DNA from: Roseiarcus sp963820095 | GTDB taxonomy: Bacteria; Pseudomonadota; Alphaproteobacteria; Rhizobiales; Beijerinckiaceae | Direction: 5' to 3' | Assembly (NCBI GenBank): GCA_963820095.1 | Contig: CAWFZA010000028.1 | Span: 186,001-250,000, forward strand | Length of the DNA stretch: 64,000 bases | Shown here: positions 18,584 to 27,700 of the stretch, in pieces | How positions within the stretch are numbered: the stretch's first letter is position 1 | Layout of the letters: the number at the start of each line of letters is the position of its first letter | The notes under the pieces: generated by a model | Databases searched by the model: none | Seen by the model: only the letters and a program-made list of their open reading frames with translations | Told to the model about the DNA's origin: nothing | Position numbers and translations under genes: made by a program

Positions 18584-20060
18584 GGAGCATTCCGATCCGG
18601 GTCGGCGCGACAGCGCCGGACATTTCCATGAGCGCCTTTTCAAGGAGGTTGGCGGCGACCGTCTGACGATAGGCGGCGCTCGCGCGCTGGTCGGTCAGTG
18701 GAGTGAAATCTCTCAACAGCGCCGCCCGAGCCGCTTCCCAGCTCGCAGGCCGATCGAGACTCGCGCCGGCAAGCGCTCGTTCGGCGACCTCTGCGCGCTT
18801 CGGGGTCGCCGCCATGCCGCCGCAGGCGATCCGAGCGCCCACGATGCGACGCCCGTCAAGGTCGACGCGGACCGCGAGCATGACGGCGGAGATGTCCTCG
18901 TCGAAGCGCTTGGACACTTTGAAGGCGCGGTAGCGCTGATGGGCGGCGAGCGGCGGCGCCTCGACCGCAAGCACGAACTCGCCTGGCTCGCGATCCTGCT
19001 TGCCATAGGCTAGGAAGAAGTTTTCGAGCGGCAGCGCGCGCGTCTTGTCTCCCTTGCGCAAGACGACCTTGCCGCCAAGCGCGATCAGGGCTGGCGCGAG
19101 ATCGCCAATCGGCGATCCATTGGCGATGTTGCCGCCGACCGTTCCGCTCGCCCGCACCTGCTTCGAACCGAAACGGCGCATGAGTTCACTCAGGTCGGGA
19201 TGGATCGCGCCGAGCAGCGGCGCGGCGTCCTCCAAGTTCAGGGTCGCCCCAAGCGAGAGCGCTCCATCAGCGCTTTCGCCGACAGCGTCGAGCCCAGCGA
19301 CCCTGCCGAGCCAAATCACGCGCTTCAAATCGCGCAACTGCTTGGTGATCCAGAGCCCAACATCCGTCGCCCCGCCGACGAGCGTCGCGTCGGGAAATCG
19401 CGCATAGAGCGCGGCAAGCGAATCGAGGCTTGCGGGAGCTGCGAAAAAAGCCGCCTCGTCGCCGACGAACACGTCCCTATGGTCGGCAAGAGCGGCGAGC
19501 GCCGTGGCGCGTTCTTGAGACATCGCGGCGAAACGGTCGGCTGGCGCGCCGTTGCAGGTGTCCAAGGCCGCCGCGATGATCGGGCGATAGCCGGTGCATC
19601 GGCAGAGATTGCCGGCAAGCTGGTCGCAAAGCCCCGCATAGGTCGCCGGCTCGCCGGAATGGTAAGCGGCGAACAGGCTCATCACGATACCGGGCGTACA
19701 GAAGCCGCATTGCGAAGCGTGAGCCTCGACCATGGCCTGTTGCAACGGATGCAGTTCGCCGCCTGGGGCGAGATCTTCGATTGTGATCAGCTCGGCGCCG
19801 TCAATCTGGCCCAAAAGCAGAATGCAGGCGTTGAACGGCTCGTAGGAGATCCGGCCGGCTTTCAGCCGCGACAGCACCACCGTACATGCGCCGCAATCCC
19901 CTTCGGCGCACCCCTCCTTCGTCCCCTTCGACCCCATGTCCTCACGCAGCCAGTCGAGCACGGTGGCGCGAGGGGAGAACTGGCGAAGAGCAACGTCCGC
20001 GCCCCGAAAACGGAAACACAGCGCATCCCGCGCGGCGACTGGTCTGCCTTCAAACGACAT
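18570..20060 (-). CDS. xdhA: Xanthine dehydrogenase FAD/iron-sulfur subunit XdhA
   Basis: Small subunit of about 496 residues, carrying two [2Fe-2S] clusters and FAD and passing electrons from the molybdenum site of XdhB to NAD+. The plant-type cluster ligands are in KEGCAEGDCGACTVVLSRLK. The second cluster domain has QCGFCTPGIVMSLFAAY and NLCRCTGYRPIIAAAL. FAD-binding segments are TLVGGATDVGLWITKQLRDL and TVGGNIANGSPIGDLAPAL. The two-subunit split follows the Rhodobacter XdhA/XdhB plan. The frame is open to 20072, but a GGGAG box sits just before paired ATGs, favouring MSFEGRPVAA at 20060. It is first of xdhABC, with an element shared with the nuo promoter region 86 bases upstream. Confidence 0.9.
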   Translation of the reverse strand: MSFEGRPVAARDALCFRFRGADVALRQFSPRATVLDWLREDMGSKGTKEGCAEGDCGACTVVLSRLKAGRISYEPFNACILLLGQIDGAELITIEDLAPGGELHPLQQAMVEAHASQCGFCTPGIVMSLFAAYHSGEPATYAGLCDQLAGNLCRCTGYRPIIAAALDTCNGAPADRFAAMSQERATALAALADHRDVFVGDEAAFFAAPASLDSLAALYARFPDATLVGGATDVGLWITKQLRDLKRVIWLGRVAGLDAVGESADGALSLGATLNLEDAAPLLGAIHPDLSELMRRFGSKQVRASGTVGGNIANGSPIGDLAPALIALGGKVVLRKGDKTRALPLENFFLAYGKQDREPGEFVLAVEAPPLAAHQRYRAFKVSKRFDEDISAVMLAVRVDLDGRRIVGARIACGGMAATPKRAEVAERALAGASLDRPASWEAARAALLRDFTPLTDQRASAAYRQTVAANLLEKALMEMSGAVAPTRIGMLHAAE

Positions 20061-20145
20061 CATTGCTCCCATCTCTAAGATGGAGCTTTTAGCGGCAAAA
20101 CAAAAGGAGCAAAGTCCGTGCCCGAAAGCTGCGGCGTCGTCTCAG

Positions 20146-20172
20146 GCATGCAAGGTTGGGAGGCTAAATAAC
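20146..20172 (-). promoter_or_regulatory. Element upstream of xdhA, shared with the nuoA upstream region
   Basis: The plus strand reads GCATGCAAGG, six bases, GGCTAAATAAC. The same two blocks, with five bases between them, occur at 51755-51780 upstream of nuoA. Here the element ends 86 bases from the likely xdhA ATG, there 85 bases from the nuoA ATG. Equal distance and orientation suggest a shared promoter or regulator site read toward the minus-strand genes. No factor can be named. Confidence 0.4.
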
Positions 20173-20290
20173 CGGAGAAGGCCATGAGCGTCAGAAGCTT
20201 CAGACGGGATTCGGTGTCGAAGTCGCTCGGTGTATCCGGGAGAGCCAAGTGCGTCCGGTCAGGCGACGGCCTTGATTTAGAAAAATCAAC

Positions 20291-20338
20291 AATTTCTTGC
20301 TACATGGGCGGATGATTGTTATTGTTTTCCAGAAAATC
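20291..20338 (+). promoter_or_regulatory. Promoter-like module A (recurs three times in the window)
   Basis: AATTTCTTG is followed by ATTGTTTTCCAGAAAAT with ATTT-to-ATTG spacing of 29 bases. Read as a housekeeping promoter, the -35 is TTGCTA (20297-20302) and the -10 is TATTGT (20320-20325) with a 17-base spacer. The TTTTC/GAAAA dyad would cover the start site. Downstream lie two perfect hairpins, stems 20354-20360/20368-20374 and 20379-20383/20389-20393, and no clear ORF, which fits a structured small RNA running toward the end of thrS. Confidence 0.4.
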
Positions 20339-20412
20339 TAACTGGATCGGCGGGCGCCTCCCCGGGCGAGGCGCGACTGCGGCTTGAGGCCGCGACATGA
20401 GATGGCTCGTAA

Positions 20413-20700
20413 GAAATGGAACCCTCAACCGCCTCGTTCTCAGGCGTCGCACAGCGGCCGCGAAGGATTCTTCAGGACACGCGACCGTTCGTGCTCCCGT
20501 GCGCCGTGAATCCTCTTTTGCGGCGCTGGCTTTGCGAAGTTTTTTTTGAGGATGAAATCCTGAATGGGCTCACCCAACAGACAGCGACAATGGCTCGCTA
20601 ATCGCGCCGTAAGTCATTGTGATCGCTCAAAACCGACTCGCTAACAAGCCGCGCCTCGCGACCGCGAAGGGCCCCGCGCCGCTAACCAGTCTCGCCGGAC
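20413..20700. other. Intergenic stretch between element A and thrS
   Basis: No gene is supported. A T8 run at about 20541-20548 could end a plus-strand transcript that starts at module A, though no strong stem directly precedes it. The small open frames starting near 20402 have no ribosome-binding site and no recognisable product. Confidence 0.35.
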
Positions 20701-22660
20701 TCATCCTCGGAGATCGGGAGGGATAGCTTCGCTGGCCAGCGAGGCGAGCGCTTCCTCGACGCTCATTGCGGCTTGCGCATTCGAGCCGAGGCGACGCAGG
20801 GAGACGGTGTTTTCGCTCGCCTCCTTGCGTCCAAGAGCGGCGAGGACAGGTATCTTCGCCAACGAGTGCTCGCGCACTTTGTAGTTGATCTTCTCGTTGC
20901 GCAGATCGGTCTCGACCCGCAGCCCTCTCTTCTTCGCCGCGGCGGCGAACGCAAGCGCGGCCTCGTCGGCGTCGCTCGTTATGGTGCAGACGACGATCTG
21001 AACCGGCGCAAGCCACAACGGCAGGTGGCCCGGCGTGATGTTCGAGCAGGATGCCGATGAAGCGCTCCATCGAGCCGCAGATCGCGCGGTGGATCATCAC
21101 CGGTGTCGTCTTCTCGCTGTTGCCCGCGATGTAGAACGCGCCAAAACGATCTGGCAGGTTGAAATCGACCTGCGTCGTGCCGCACTGCCAATCGCGGCCG
21201 ATCGCGTCACGCAGCACATATTCGAACTTCGGCCCATAGAAGGCGCCTTCGCCTGGGTTGAGCGCGGTCGTGACGACGTTGCCGTGGCGCAGCCGGATTT
21301 CGTCCAGCACCCGGGTCATCACGGCTTCCGCGTGATCCCACATGGCGTCGGTTCCCACCCGCTTCTCCGGGCGGGTGGAGAGTTTCACCACGATCTTGTC
21401 GAATCCGAAGTGGCCGTAGACCGACAAGATCAGTTCATTGATCTTGTGGCACTCCTCGGCCATCTGGTCCTCGGTGCAGAAGATATGCGCGTCGTCCTGG
21501 GTGAAGGACCGCACGCGCATGAGACCGTGCAGCGCGCCCGATGGCTCGTAGCGGTTGACCGCGCCGAATTCCGCGAAACGCAGCGGGAGTTCTCGATAGG
21601 ATCGCAACCCGTGCTTGAAGATCTGCACGTGGCCGGGGCAGTTCATCGGTTTCAGCGCATAGACGCGCAGATCCTCGGTCTCGGCCTCCTCGCCGGCGGG
21701 GCGGCACATGAACATGCTTTCGCGATACCAGCCCCAATGCCCTGAGATCTCCCATAGGTGCTTGTCGAGCACCTGCGGCGCGTTGACTTCCTGATAGTCG
21801 GCGGCGAGGCGCCGGCGCATGTAGGCCACCAGGATCTGGAACAAGGTCCAGCCCTTGGGGTGCCAGAAGATCGAGCCCGGCCCCTCTTCCTGGGTGTGGA
21901 ACAAGTCCATCTCGCGGGCGAGCTTGCGATGATCGCGCTTCTCGGCCTCCTCGAGTTGCTTCAGATAGGCGTCGAGCTCCTCACGTCTAGCAAATGCGGT
22001 CGCATAGATGCGCGACAGCATCGGCCTCGCCGAATCGCCGCGCCAGTAGGCGCCTGCGACCTTCATCAGCCTGAAGGCGTCGCCGACCTTGCCGGTCGAG
22101 GTCATGTGCGGGCCGCGGCAAAGGTCGGTCCATTCGCCCTGGCTATAGAGCTTCACCTCCTGATCGGGAGGAATGGCGTCGACCAGCTCAACCTTGAACG
22201 CTTCGCCCTTCTGCTCGAACAGGCTCTTCGCCTCCTCGCGCGACACGACCCGCTTCGAAAACGGCTTGTCGCGAGCGATGATCTCGCGCATCCGCTTCTC
22301 GATGGCCGGGAAGTCTTCCGGTGTGAACGGCTCGTTGCGGAAGAAGTCGTAGTAGAAGCCGTTCTCGATCACCGGGCCGATGGTGACCTGGGTTCCAGGC
22401 CAGAGCGACTGCACGGCTTCGGCGAGAACGTGCGCCGCGTCGTGGCGGATGAGTTCGAGCGCCCGCGGATCGTCGCGGCCAACGAATTCGACCGTTGCGT
22501 CGCGGTCAATCGGGTCCGCGAGATCGGCGAGCTCGCCATTGCGAACCATCGCGACGGAGCGCTTGGCGAGAGAGGGGGAAATGGACTTGGCGATTTCGAG
22601 GCCCGAGATTCCGGGCTCATAGACGCGCTCAGCGCCATCGGGAAACGTGACGTGGATCAT
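20701..22660 (-). CDS. thrS: Threonyl-tRNA synthetase (frame change inside)
   Basis: Class II synthetase that charges tRNA-Thr. An N-terminal TGS domain (MIHVTFPDGAERVYEPG) is followed by the editing domain (IRHDAAHVLAEAVQSLWPG, YSQGEWTDLCRGPHMTSTG). Catalytic motifs include MNCPGHVQIFKHGLRSYREL, FGAVNRYEPSGALHGLMRVR and GAFYGPKFEYVLRDAIGRDW. The anticodon-binding domain (WLAPVQIVVCTITSDADEAA through VSLRRLGSNAQAAMSVEEAL) is in another frame and ends at 20701. Removing one base of the GG pair at 21027-21028 restores HHAGHLPLWLAPVQ. As the gene is essential, this is almost surely a sequence error. The ATG at 22660 is set by AAGGAG just upstream, so the 28-residue extension to 22744 is not used. 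Confidence 0.93.
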
Positions 22661-22781
22661 CGAGGCTCCTTCAAGCTCACTCGCCGACACAAATCGGCGT
22701 AAGCATGGGAGCCCGGATATAGACGCCGGAAGCGGACAGGGCAATGGACGCAGATAGAGCGCGCCGCCGCCGATCCGGCTG

Positions 22782-23198
22782 CTAGAGCCTGAACTCCTGG
22801 ACGACTGGGGGACCAGCCGCGTAGTTGGAATATCGTATCCACCGAGGCTTCACGACAACATAGGCGATGTCGGGCCAAGCCTCGCGGGCGCGGCCGTCCG
22901 GCCACTCACGGAAATAGGCGGCCTTGGCCTCCGCCAAGTCGTCGCCAACCGGCCGGCGGGCTTGACCTTCGATCTGAAGAGAAATCTGGTCGTCCCAGCC
23001 GATGACCAGCGCGACGGCTGGATTATGCGCCAGATTGACGGCCTTGCGGCTCGACGCCAGAGTGTCGAACACGATCTCGTTCGCCTGCGTCAGGGCGAAG
23101 CCCATCAGCGCCGCCTCGGGCGCGCCGGATTCACTGACGGTCGATACGACGAGAAGCCGCTTACGCTTAGCGATGTCGAAAACCTGTTCGAGCGTCAT
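22782..23198 (-). CDS. Pyridoxamine 5'-phosphate oxidase-like flavin/heme-binding protein
   Basis: A 138-residue split-barrel protein of the PNPOx-like group. The family pattern is visible in RLLVVSTVSESGAPEAALMG, an EIVFDTLASSRKAVNLAHNP segment and VALVIGWDDQISLQIEGQAR. The final WPDIAYVVVKPRWIRYSNY strand is typical of small members that bind FMN, F420 or heme. Substrate cannot be assigned from sequence. The start at MTLEQVFDIAKRKR (about 23198) fits the family better than the extension to 23210. It is divergent from the acylphosphatase gene, 69 bases away. Confidence 0.8.
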   Translation of the reverse strand: MTLEQVFDIAKRKRLLVVSTVSESGAPEAALMGFALTQANEIVFDTLASSRKAVNLAHNPAVALVIGWDDQISLQIEGQARRPVGDDLAEAKAAYFREWPDGRAREAWPDIAYVVVKPRWIRYSNYAAGPPVVQEFRL

Positions 23199-23267
23199 GA
23201 GCGCCTCCACATCTAGCGGCCAGACCGAAGGTCGGGCTGCCTGGGTCCAGGGAGATGATAACGCACC

Positions 23268-23567
23268 ATGACCGAAACAGGAGCCATTGTCCGCCGCGTC
23301 GTCGTCGAAGGTGATGTCCAGGGGGTCGGCTATCGCGAGTTCACGCGCCGCGCGGCCCTGAGGCTGGGCGTCTCCGGCTGGGTGCGCAACCGGTCCGACG
23401 GCTCCGTCGAGGCGCTGATCTGCGGCCCGCCCGTGGCTGTCGAAGCGCTCGTCGCCGAGATGCGAAGCGGGCCACGTTCAGCCGTCGTCAACCGGATCAG
23501 GGTGACGGAGCAGGACGAGATCCCTGACGGCGTCGGCGGCACGTTCTTCATCCGGCCGACGGCATAG
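23268..23567 (+). CDS. acyP: Acylphosphatase
   Basis: A 99-residue cytosolic enzyme that hydrolyses acyl phosphates such as acetyl phosphate and carbamoyl phosphate. The signature VEGDVQGVGYREFTRRAA holds the phosphate-binding arginine, and GVSGWVRNRSDGSVEAL holds the catalytic asparagine. It covers the whole alpha/beta sandwich and ends in GGTFFIRPTA. Length is normal for the family. It stands as a single plus-strand gene between two minus-strand genes. Confidence 0.92.
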   Translation: MTETGAIVRRVVVEGDVQGVGYREFTRRAALRLGVSGWVRNRSDGSVEALICGPPVAVEALVAEMRSGPRSAVVNRIRVTEQDEIPDGVGGTFFIRPTA

Positions 23568-23600
23568 CACTAAAGCGGCGCGAACGCCTGCGGCTCAGTT

Positions 23601-23804
23601 TCAGCCGCGGCGCGGCGGCTTGTCGGGCCGCTGCGGCTTGTCGGGCTTGGTATGCTTCACTTCCGACCGTTCGGGGCCGCCTGCGGAGGTCGGGGTAATG
23701 GACGGGGGGTCGCTGGCCGGAAAAGATTCTTCCAACTCCTCGTCGAGCTTCTCCTCCAAGTTGGTAGGCGACCTAGGGGTCGGCGACTTTCGCGGCTCTT
23801 TCAT
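23601..23804 (-). CDS. Small charged protein with SFPASDPPS motif
   Basis: About 67 residues, very rich in Pro, Lys, Glu and Ser, probably disordered. The central LDEELEESFPASDPPS motif is found in many small alphaproteobacterial proteins of unknown role. The start is placed at MKEPRKSPTPRSP (about 23804). The upstream MPLDGAAE extension to 23828 is possible. It has no membrane segment. Convergent with the acylphosphatase gene. Confidence 0.55.
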   Translation of the reverse strand: MKEPRKSPTPRSPTNLEEKLDEELEESFPASDPPSITPTSAGGPERSEVKHTKPDKPQRPDKPPRRG

Positions 23805-23942
23805 CTCTGCGGCTCCGTCGAGAGGCACGCAAACATATAGGTTGAGCGAAGCCCGGAAGCGAGGGCGTCAGGGACGAGGCCGCGACATGGACCGGAAAAG
23901 CCAATCGTCGTCGCTTCCTATCCATGCCGGTAAATCGACAGC

Positions 23943-24257
23943 ATGAGGCGAACGGAGAAACGCGAGCTCAACAGCCGCTTGAGCGTCCTCCTGCTGCACC
24001 TCATGAAATGGCGCTATCAGCCGGAGAAACGAAGCCCAGGCTGTGAGACGAGCATCCGCGTCCAGCGCAATCGTGTGGCCGATCACTTAGCGGACAATCC
24101 CAGCTTGAAGCCTCTGCTGCCGAAAGGCCCTCGCCTCGGCCTATCGCGATGCTTCGCTCGAGGCGGCCGCTGAGACGGGACGCCGGGCGCGACGTTCTCC
24201 GACGGGTGTCCATGGACGGTCGACCAGGTGTTGGACGGAGGGTTCTGGCCGGGGTGA
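23943..24257 (+). pseudogene. DUF29-family protein remnant
   Basis: The first part (EKRELNSRLSVLLLHLMKWR, YQPEKRSPGCE, NPSLKPLLPK) is typical of the core of DUF29 proteins. The family's continuation ALASAYRDASLEAAAETG lies in the next frame and follows if one base of the AAA run at 24123-24125 is removed. A third frame then gives the usual ending CPWTVDQVLDGGFWPG with a stop at 24255-24257, after another change near 24180-24197. The normal N-terminal 30-40 residues are not found upstream: the codon before the conserved IDSM is a TAA. One frame change may be a sequencing error, but the missing N-terminus points to a real relic. Confidence 0.55.
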
Positions 24258-24385
24258 AATGAGATTACGTCCCGCCTGGCGAAGCGAAAAGACTAAGACG
24301 GGCGCGTCGCCCGAATTTTGTTTAGCATGGCGCGACGAACGGCCCCATAGTCCGATCGGCGGGAAGCTGGCAGGAAGATCCCGAT

Positions 24386-24580
24386 ATGACCCTCGAATTC
24401 ACGGTTGGAATTAATATCGCCGGCGACCGGCAAAGCGTAACCGTCTCCGCAGAGGACGCCTTGATCGCGGCGCTCAAGGTGAAGCACGAAACGCCGCAAG
24501 CGATCATCAACTACGTGCGGCGCAGAAACAGACGCGGCGATCGCCGCCACCCGCACAAATCGATCACCGCCGCCGGATGA
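24386..24580 (+). CDS. Small hypothetical protein, 64 residues
   Basis: An open frame from ATG 24386 gives MTLEFTVGINIAGDRQSVTV and then SAEDALIAALKVKHETPQ and a basic tail. It looks like a compact alpha/beta fold with alternating hydrophobic residues in the first strands, which random frames here seldom show. AGGA lies nine bases upstream. The minus-strand frame across the same bases (24293-24652) looks random. No family is recognised and function is unknown. Confidence 0.4.
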   Translation: MTLEFTVGINIAGDRQSVTVSAEDALIAALKVKHETPQAIINYVRRRNRRGDRRHPHKSITAAG

Positions 24581-24708
24581 CTCAATCGTAGGGAGGCCGA
24601 AATCTTTTGCGGCAGGGCGAGACGTGGTGTCGGGAACATGGTCTCTGGGCAACGAATTCGCGAGTCCTCCTCACCCCGGTCGCTCTCCCAAATGGGAGAG
24701 GGAGGTTC

Positions 24709-27700
24709 CTACCCCTTCTTCCCCGCGAGCTTCGCGATCTCGCGCATCACCTTGAGCGTTCCCTTGAGCCGGTCCTCGAGCTCTTCGAAATCGTCGGTGA
24801 CGACAATGCGCATGTCGGGGCGCACGTAAGCGCGCTCGCCCTGGGCGGCGACCCATTTGACCAGCGCGGTGGGATTGGCGAACGACTTGTTGCGAAAGGC
24901 GAGCGTCAAGCCCTTGGGGCCAGCCTCGAGCTTCTCGACATTGGCGCGGCGGCAGAGCGCCTTGATCTGCACGAGGTTCAGAAGCAGGCCGACCTCGGGC
25001 GGCGGCGGGCCGAAGCGATCGACGATCTCGGCCCCCATCGCGTCGATCTCCCCCTCGTCCTCGAGCGCCGACAGGCGGCGATAGAGAGCGAGCCGCGTCG
25101 GCAGGTCGGAAATATACGCTTCCGGGATCGTCACCGGCGCGCCGAGCTGGATCGTCGGCGACCACATGTCCTCGGCCGGAGCGTCCTCGCCCGACTTGAT
25201 CCGCTCGACCGCCTCGCGCACCATCTGCTGATAGAGCTCGTAGCCGACCTCCTTGATGTGGCCGGACTGCTCCTCGCCCAAAAGGTTGCCGGCGCCCCGC
25301 AGGTCGAGATCGTGGCTCGCAAGCTGGAAGCCCGCGCCCAGCGTATCGAGCGATTGCAGCACTTGCAGCCGCTTCTCCGCCTGCGGCGTGATCTTGGCCT
25401 TGGGCGGCGTCGTAAAATAGGCGTAGGCGCGGATCTTCGACCGGCCGACGCGGCCGCGCAATTGGTAGAGCTGCGCGAGTCCGAACATATCGGCGCGATG
25501 CACGATCATGGTGTTGGCGCGCGGAATGTCGAGGCCGGATTCGACGATCGCCGTCGACAACAGGATGTCGTACTTGCCATCGTAGAAGGCGCCGACCTTA
25601 TCCTCGAGTTCGCGCGCCGCCATTTGGCCGTGCGCCACGACAAATTTGCACTCGGGCGCGTTCTGCCGCAGGAACGCCGCCGCTTCGTCGAGATCCTCGA
25701 TGCGCGGGCAGACATAGAAGGACTGTCCGCCGCGATAGCGTTCGCGCAGCAGCGCCTCGCGAATGATCAGCGCGTCGAACGGAGAGACGAAGGTGCGCAC
25801 CGCCAGCCGATCGATCGGCGGCGTCGCGATGATCGACATCTCGCGCACGCCCGTCATCGCGAGCTGCAGGGTGCGCGGAATCGGCGTCGCCGACAGCGTC
25901 AGCACGTGCACTTCCGAGCGCAGCTCCTTGAGCCGCTCCTTGTGCCCGACGCCAAAATGCTGCTCCTCGTCGACGACGACGAGGCCGAGGTCCTTGAAAC
26001 TCACAGTCTTGCCCAAGACCGCGTGCGTGCCGACGACGATGTCGACGCCGCCCTCGGCCAGGCCCTTCTTGACCTCGCGGGTTTCGGCCGCGCCCACCAT
26101 GCGCGAGAGCTGGCCAACATTGACCGGCAGGCCGGCAAAGCGCTGCCGAAAATTCTGCGCATGCTGACGGGCCAGCAGCGTCGTCGGAGCGATGATTGCC
26201 GTTTGCTTGCCATTGATCGCGGTCGCGAAGGCGGCGCGCAGGGCGACCTCTGTCTTGCCGAAGCCGACGTCGCCGCACACCAGCCGGTCCATCGGCCGGC
26301 CGGCGGCCAGATCGTCCAGCGTCGCGTCAATCGCGCTCTGCTGGTCTGCCGTCTCCTCATAGGGAAAACGGGCGCAGAATTCGTCATACAGGCCCTCGGG
26401 AACCATGAGGCGAGGCGCGGTGTGCGTCATGCGCTGCGCCGCGACGCGGATGAGCTCTCCCGCCATCTCGCGCACGCGCTTCTTCAAGCGCGCCTTGCGC
26501 GACTGCCATCCGGCGCCGCCTAGCTTGTCGAGTTCGCCGGTCTCCGAGCCGTAACGCGACAGAAGCTCGAGATTTTCGACCGGTAGGAACAGCCGATCGC
26601 CGCCGGCATAGTGGATTTCGAGGCAATCGTGTGGCGCGCCAGCCGCCTCGATTGTCTTGAGGCCAACGAAGCGCCCGACGCCGTGATCGATGTGGACAAC
26701 GAGATCGCCGGCGGTGAGGGCGCTTGCTTCGGCCAGAACGTCCTGCGCGCGTCGCCGGCGCTTCGACTGGCGTACGAGACGATCGCCGAGAATATCTTGC
26801 TCGCCGACAATGGCGAAGTCCGGCGCTTCAAACCCCTGTTCGAGCGCGATCACCGCGAGCGGCAGGGCGCCAGCGCGCGCCGTCGTCGCCTGATGGTAGG
26901 ACGATACGAAGTCGACCGACTTGAGCCCATGCTCGGCCAGTACGTGGCTGAGCCGTTCGCGCGAGCCGTCGCTCCAGCTCGCGACGATCACGTTGACGCC
27001 GCGCTCCCGCAAGCCCCGCACATGGGCGACTGCGGCGTCGAACACGTTGGCGCTCTCGTTCTGCCGCTCGGGAGCAAAATTGCGCCCCGTCCGCCCACCG
27101 CAATCGACAGCGTCGCTCACACCCGGCTGCGCCTCGAATGGGGTGAGCCGCGCCAGGGATCGCGTGGCGAGACGCTCCTTCCACTGGTCCTCGCTCAGGT
27201 AGAGGCGCGTGGGCGGCAGCGGCTTATAGTCCGACTTGCCGGGATTCTCCGCATAAGCCGCGCGACGGGCGGCGTAATTGTCCGTGATCAGCGCGATGCG
27301 CTCATGCGCCGCGTCCTCGGCGCGGGCGTCGAGCACAAAGGGCGCATCGCCGACATAGTCGAAGATCGTGTCGAGCCTGTCGTAGAGCAGCGGCAGCCAA
27401 TGCTCGATCCCGATCGGGCGGCGGCCTTCGCTGACAGCGGCGTAAAGATCGTCGCTTGGGGCGGGCGCGCCGAACTCGGCCGCGTAGCCCTGGCGGAAGC
27501 GCTTGATCGAATCGGTCGTCAACCTTGCTTCGCTCATCGGCACGAGATCGAGCGAGCGCAACTGACTGGTCGAGCGCTGCGTCTCGGGATCGAAGGCGCG
27601 AATCGATTCCAGCGTATCGCCGAAGAAATCGAGCCGGATCGGCGCCGCAGCACCGGGTGGATAAAGATCCAGAATGCCGCCACGGGAGGCGTAGTCGCCG

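Larger units (their letters stand above)
20146..20412. repeat. Dispersed intergenic element, copy A
   Basis: A series of short blocks is shared, in the same order and orientation, with 51755-52254. They are GCATGCAAGG/GGCTAARTAAC, ACGGGATTCGGT followed by TCGCTYGG, GAT-(3)-GAAAAATC or close to it, the ATTTCTTG...ATTGTTTT module, a GGCTT..GGCCG hairpin and CTCGTAA. The sequence between the blocks has diverged. The other copy is interrupted by a palindromic element. This points to a diverged repeat or a duplicated non-coding unit. No ORF in it is convincing. Confidence 0.4.

Noticed and set aside
16348..18666. Plus-strand frame of 772 codons opposite xdhB
   Set aside because: xdhB motifs are unmistakable on the minus strand; this frame is an antisense product of high GC content.
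20074..20310. Minus-strand frame just upstream of xdhA ending in APFVLPLKAPS
   Set aside because: It reads smoothly but has no good start codon with a ribosome-binding site and coincides with the element shared with the nuoA region, where the frame is not kept.
20402..20509. Short plus-strand frame starting MARKKW after module A, recalling some transposase starts
   Set aside because: Similarity stops after six residues, there is no ribosome-binding site, and the equivalent place in copy C has no matching frame.
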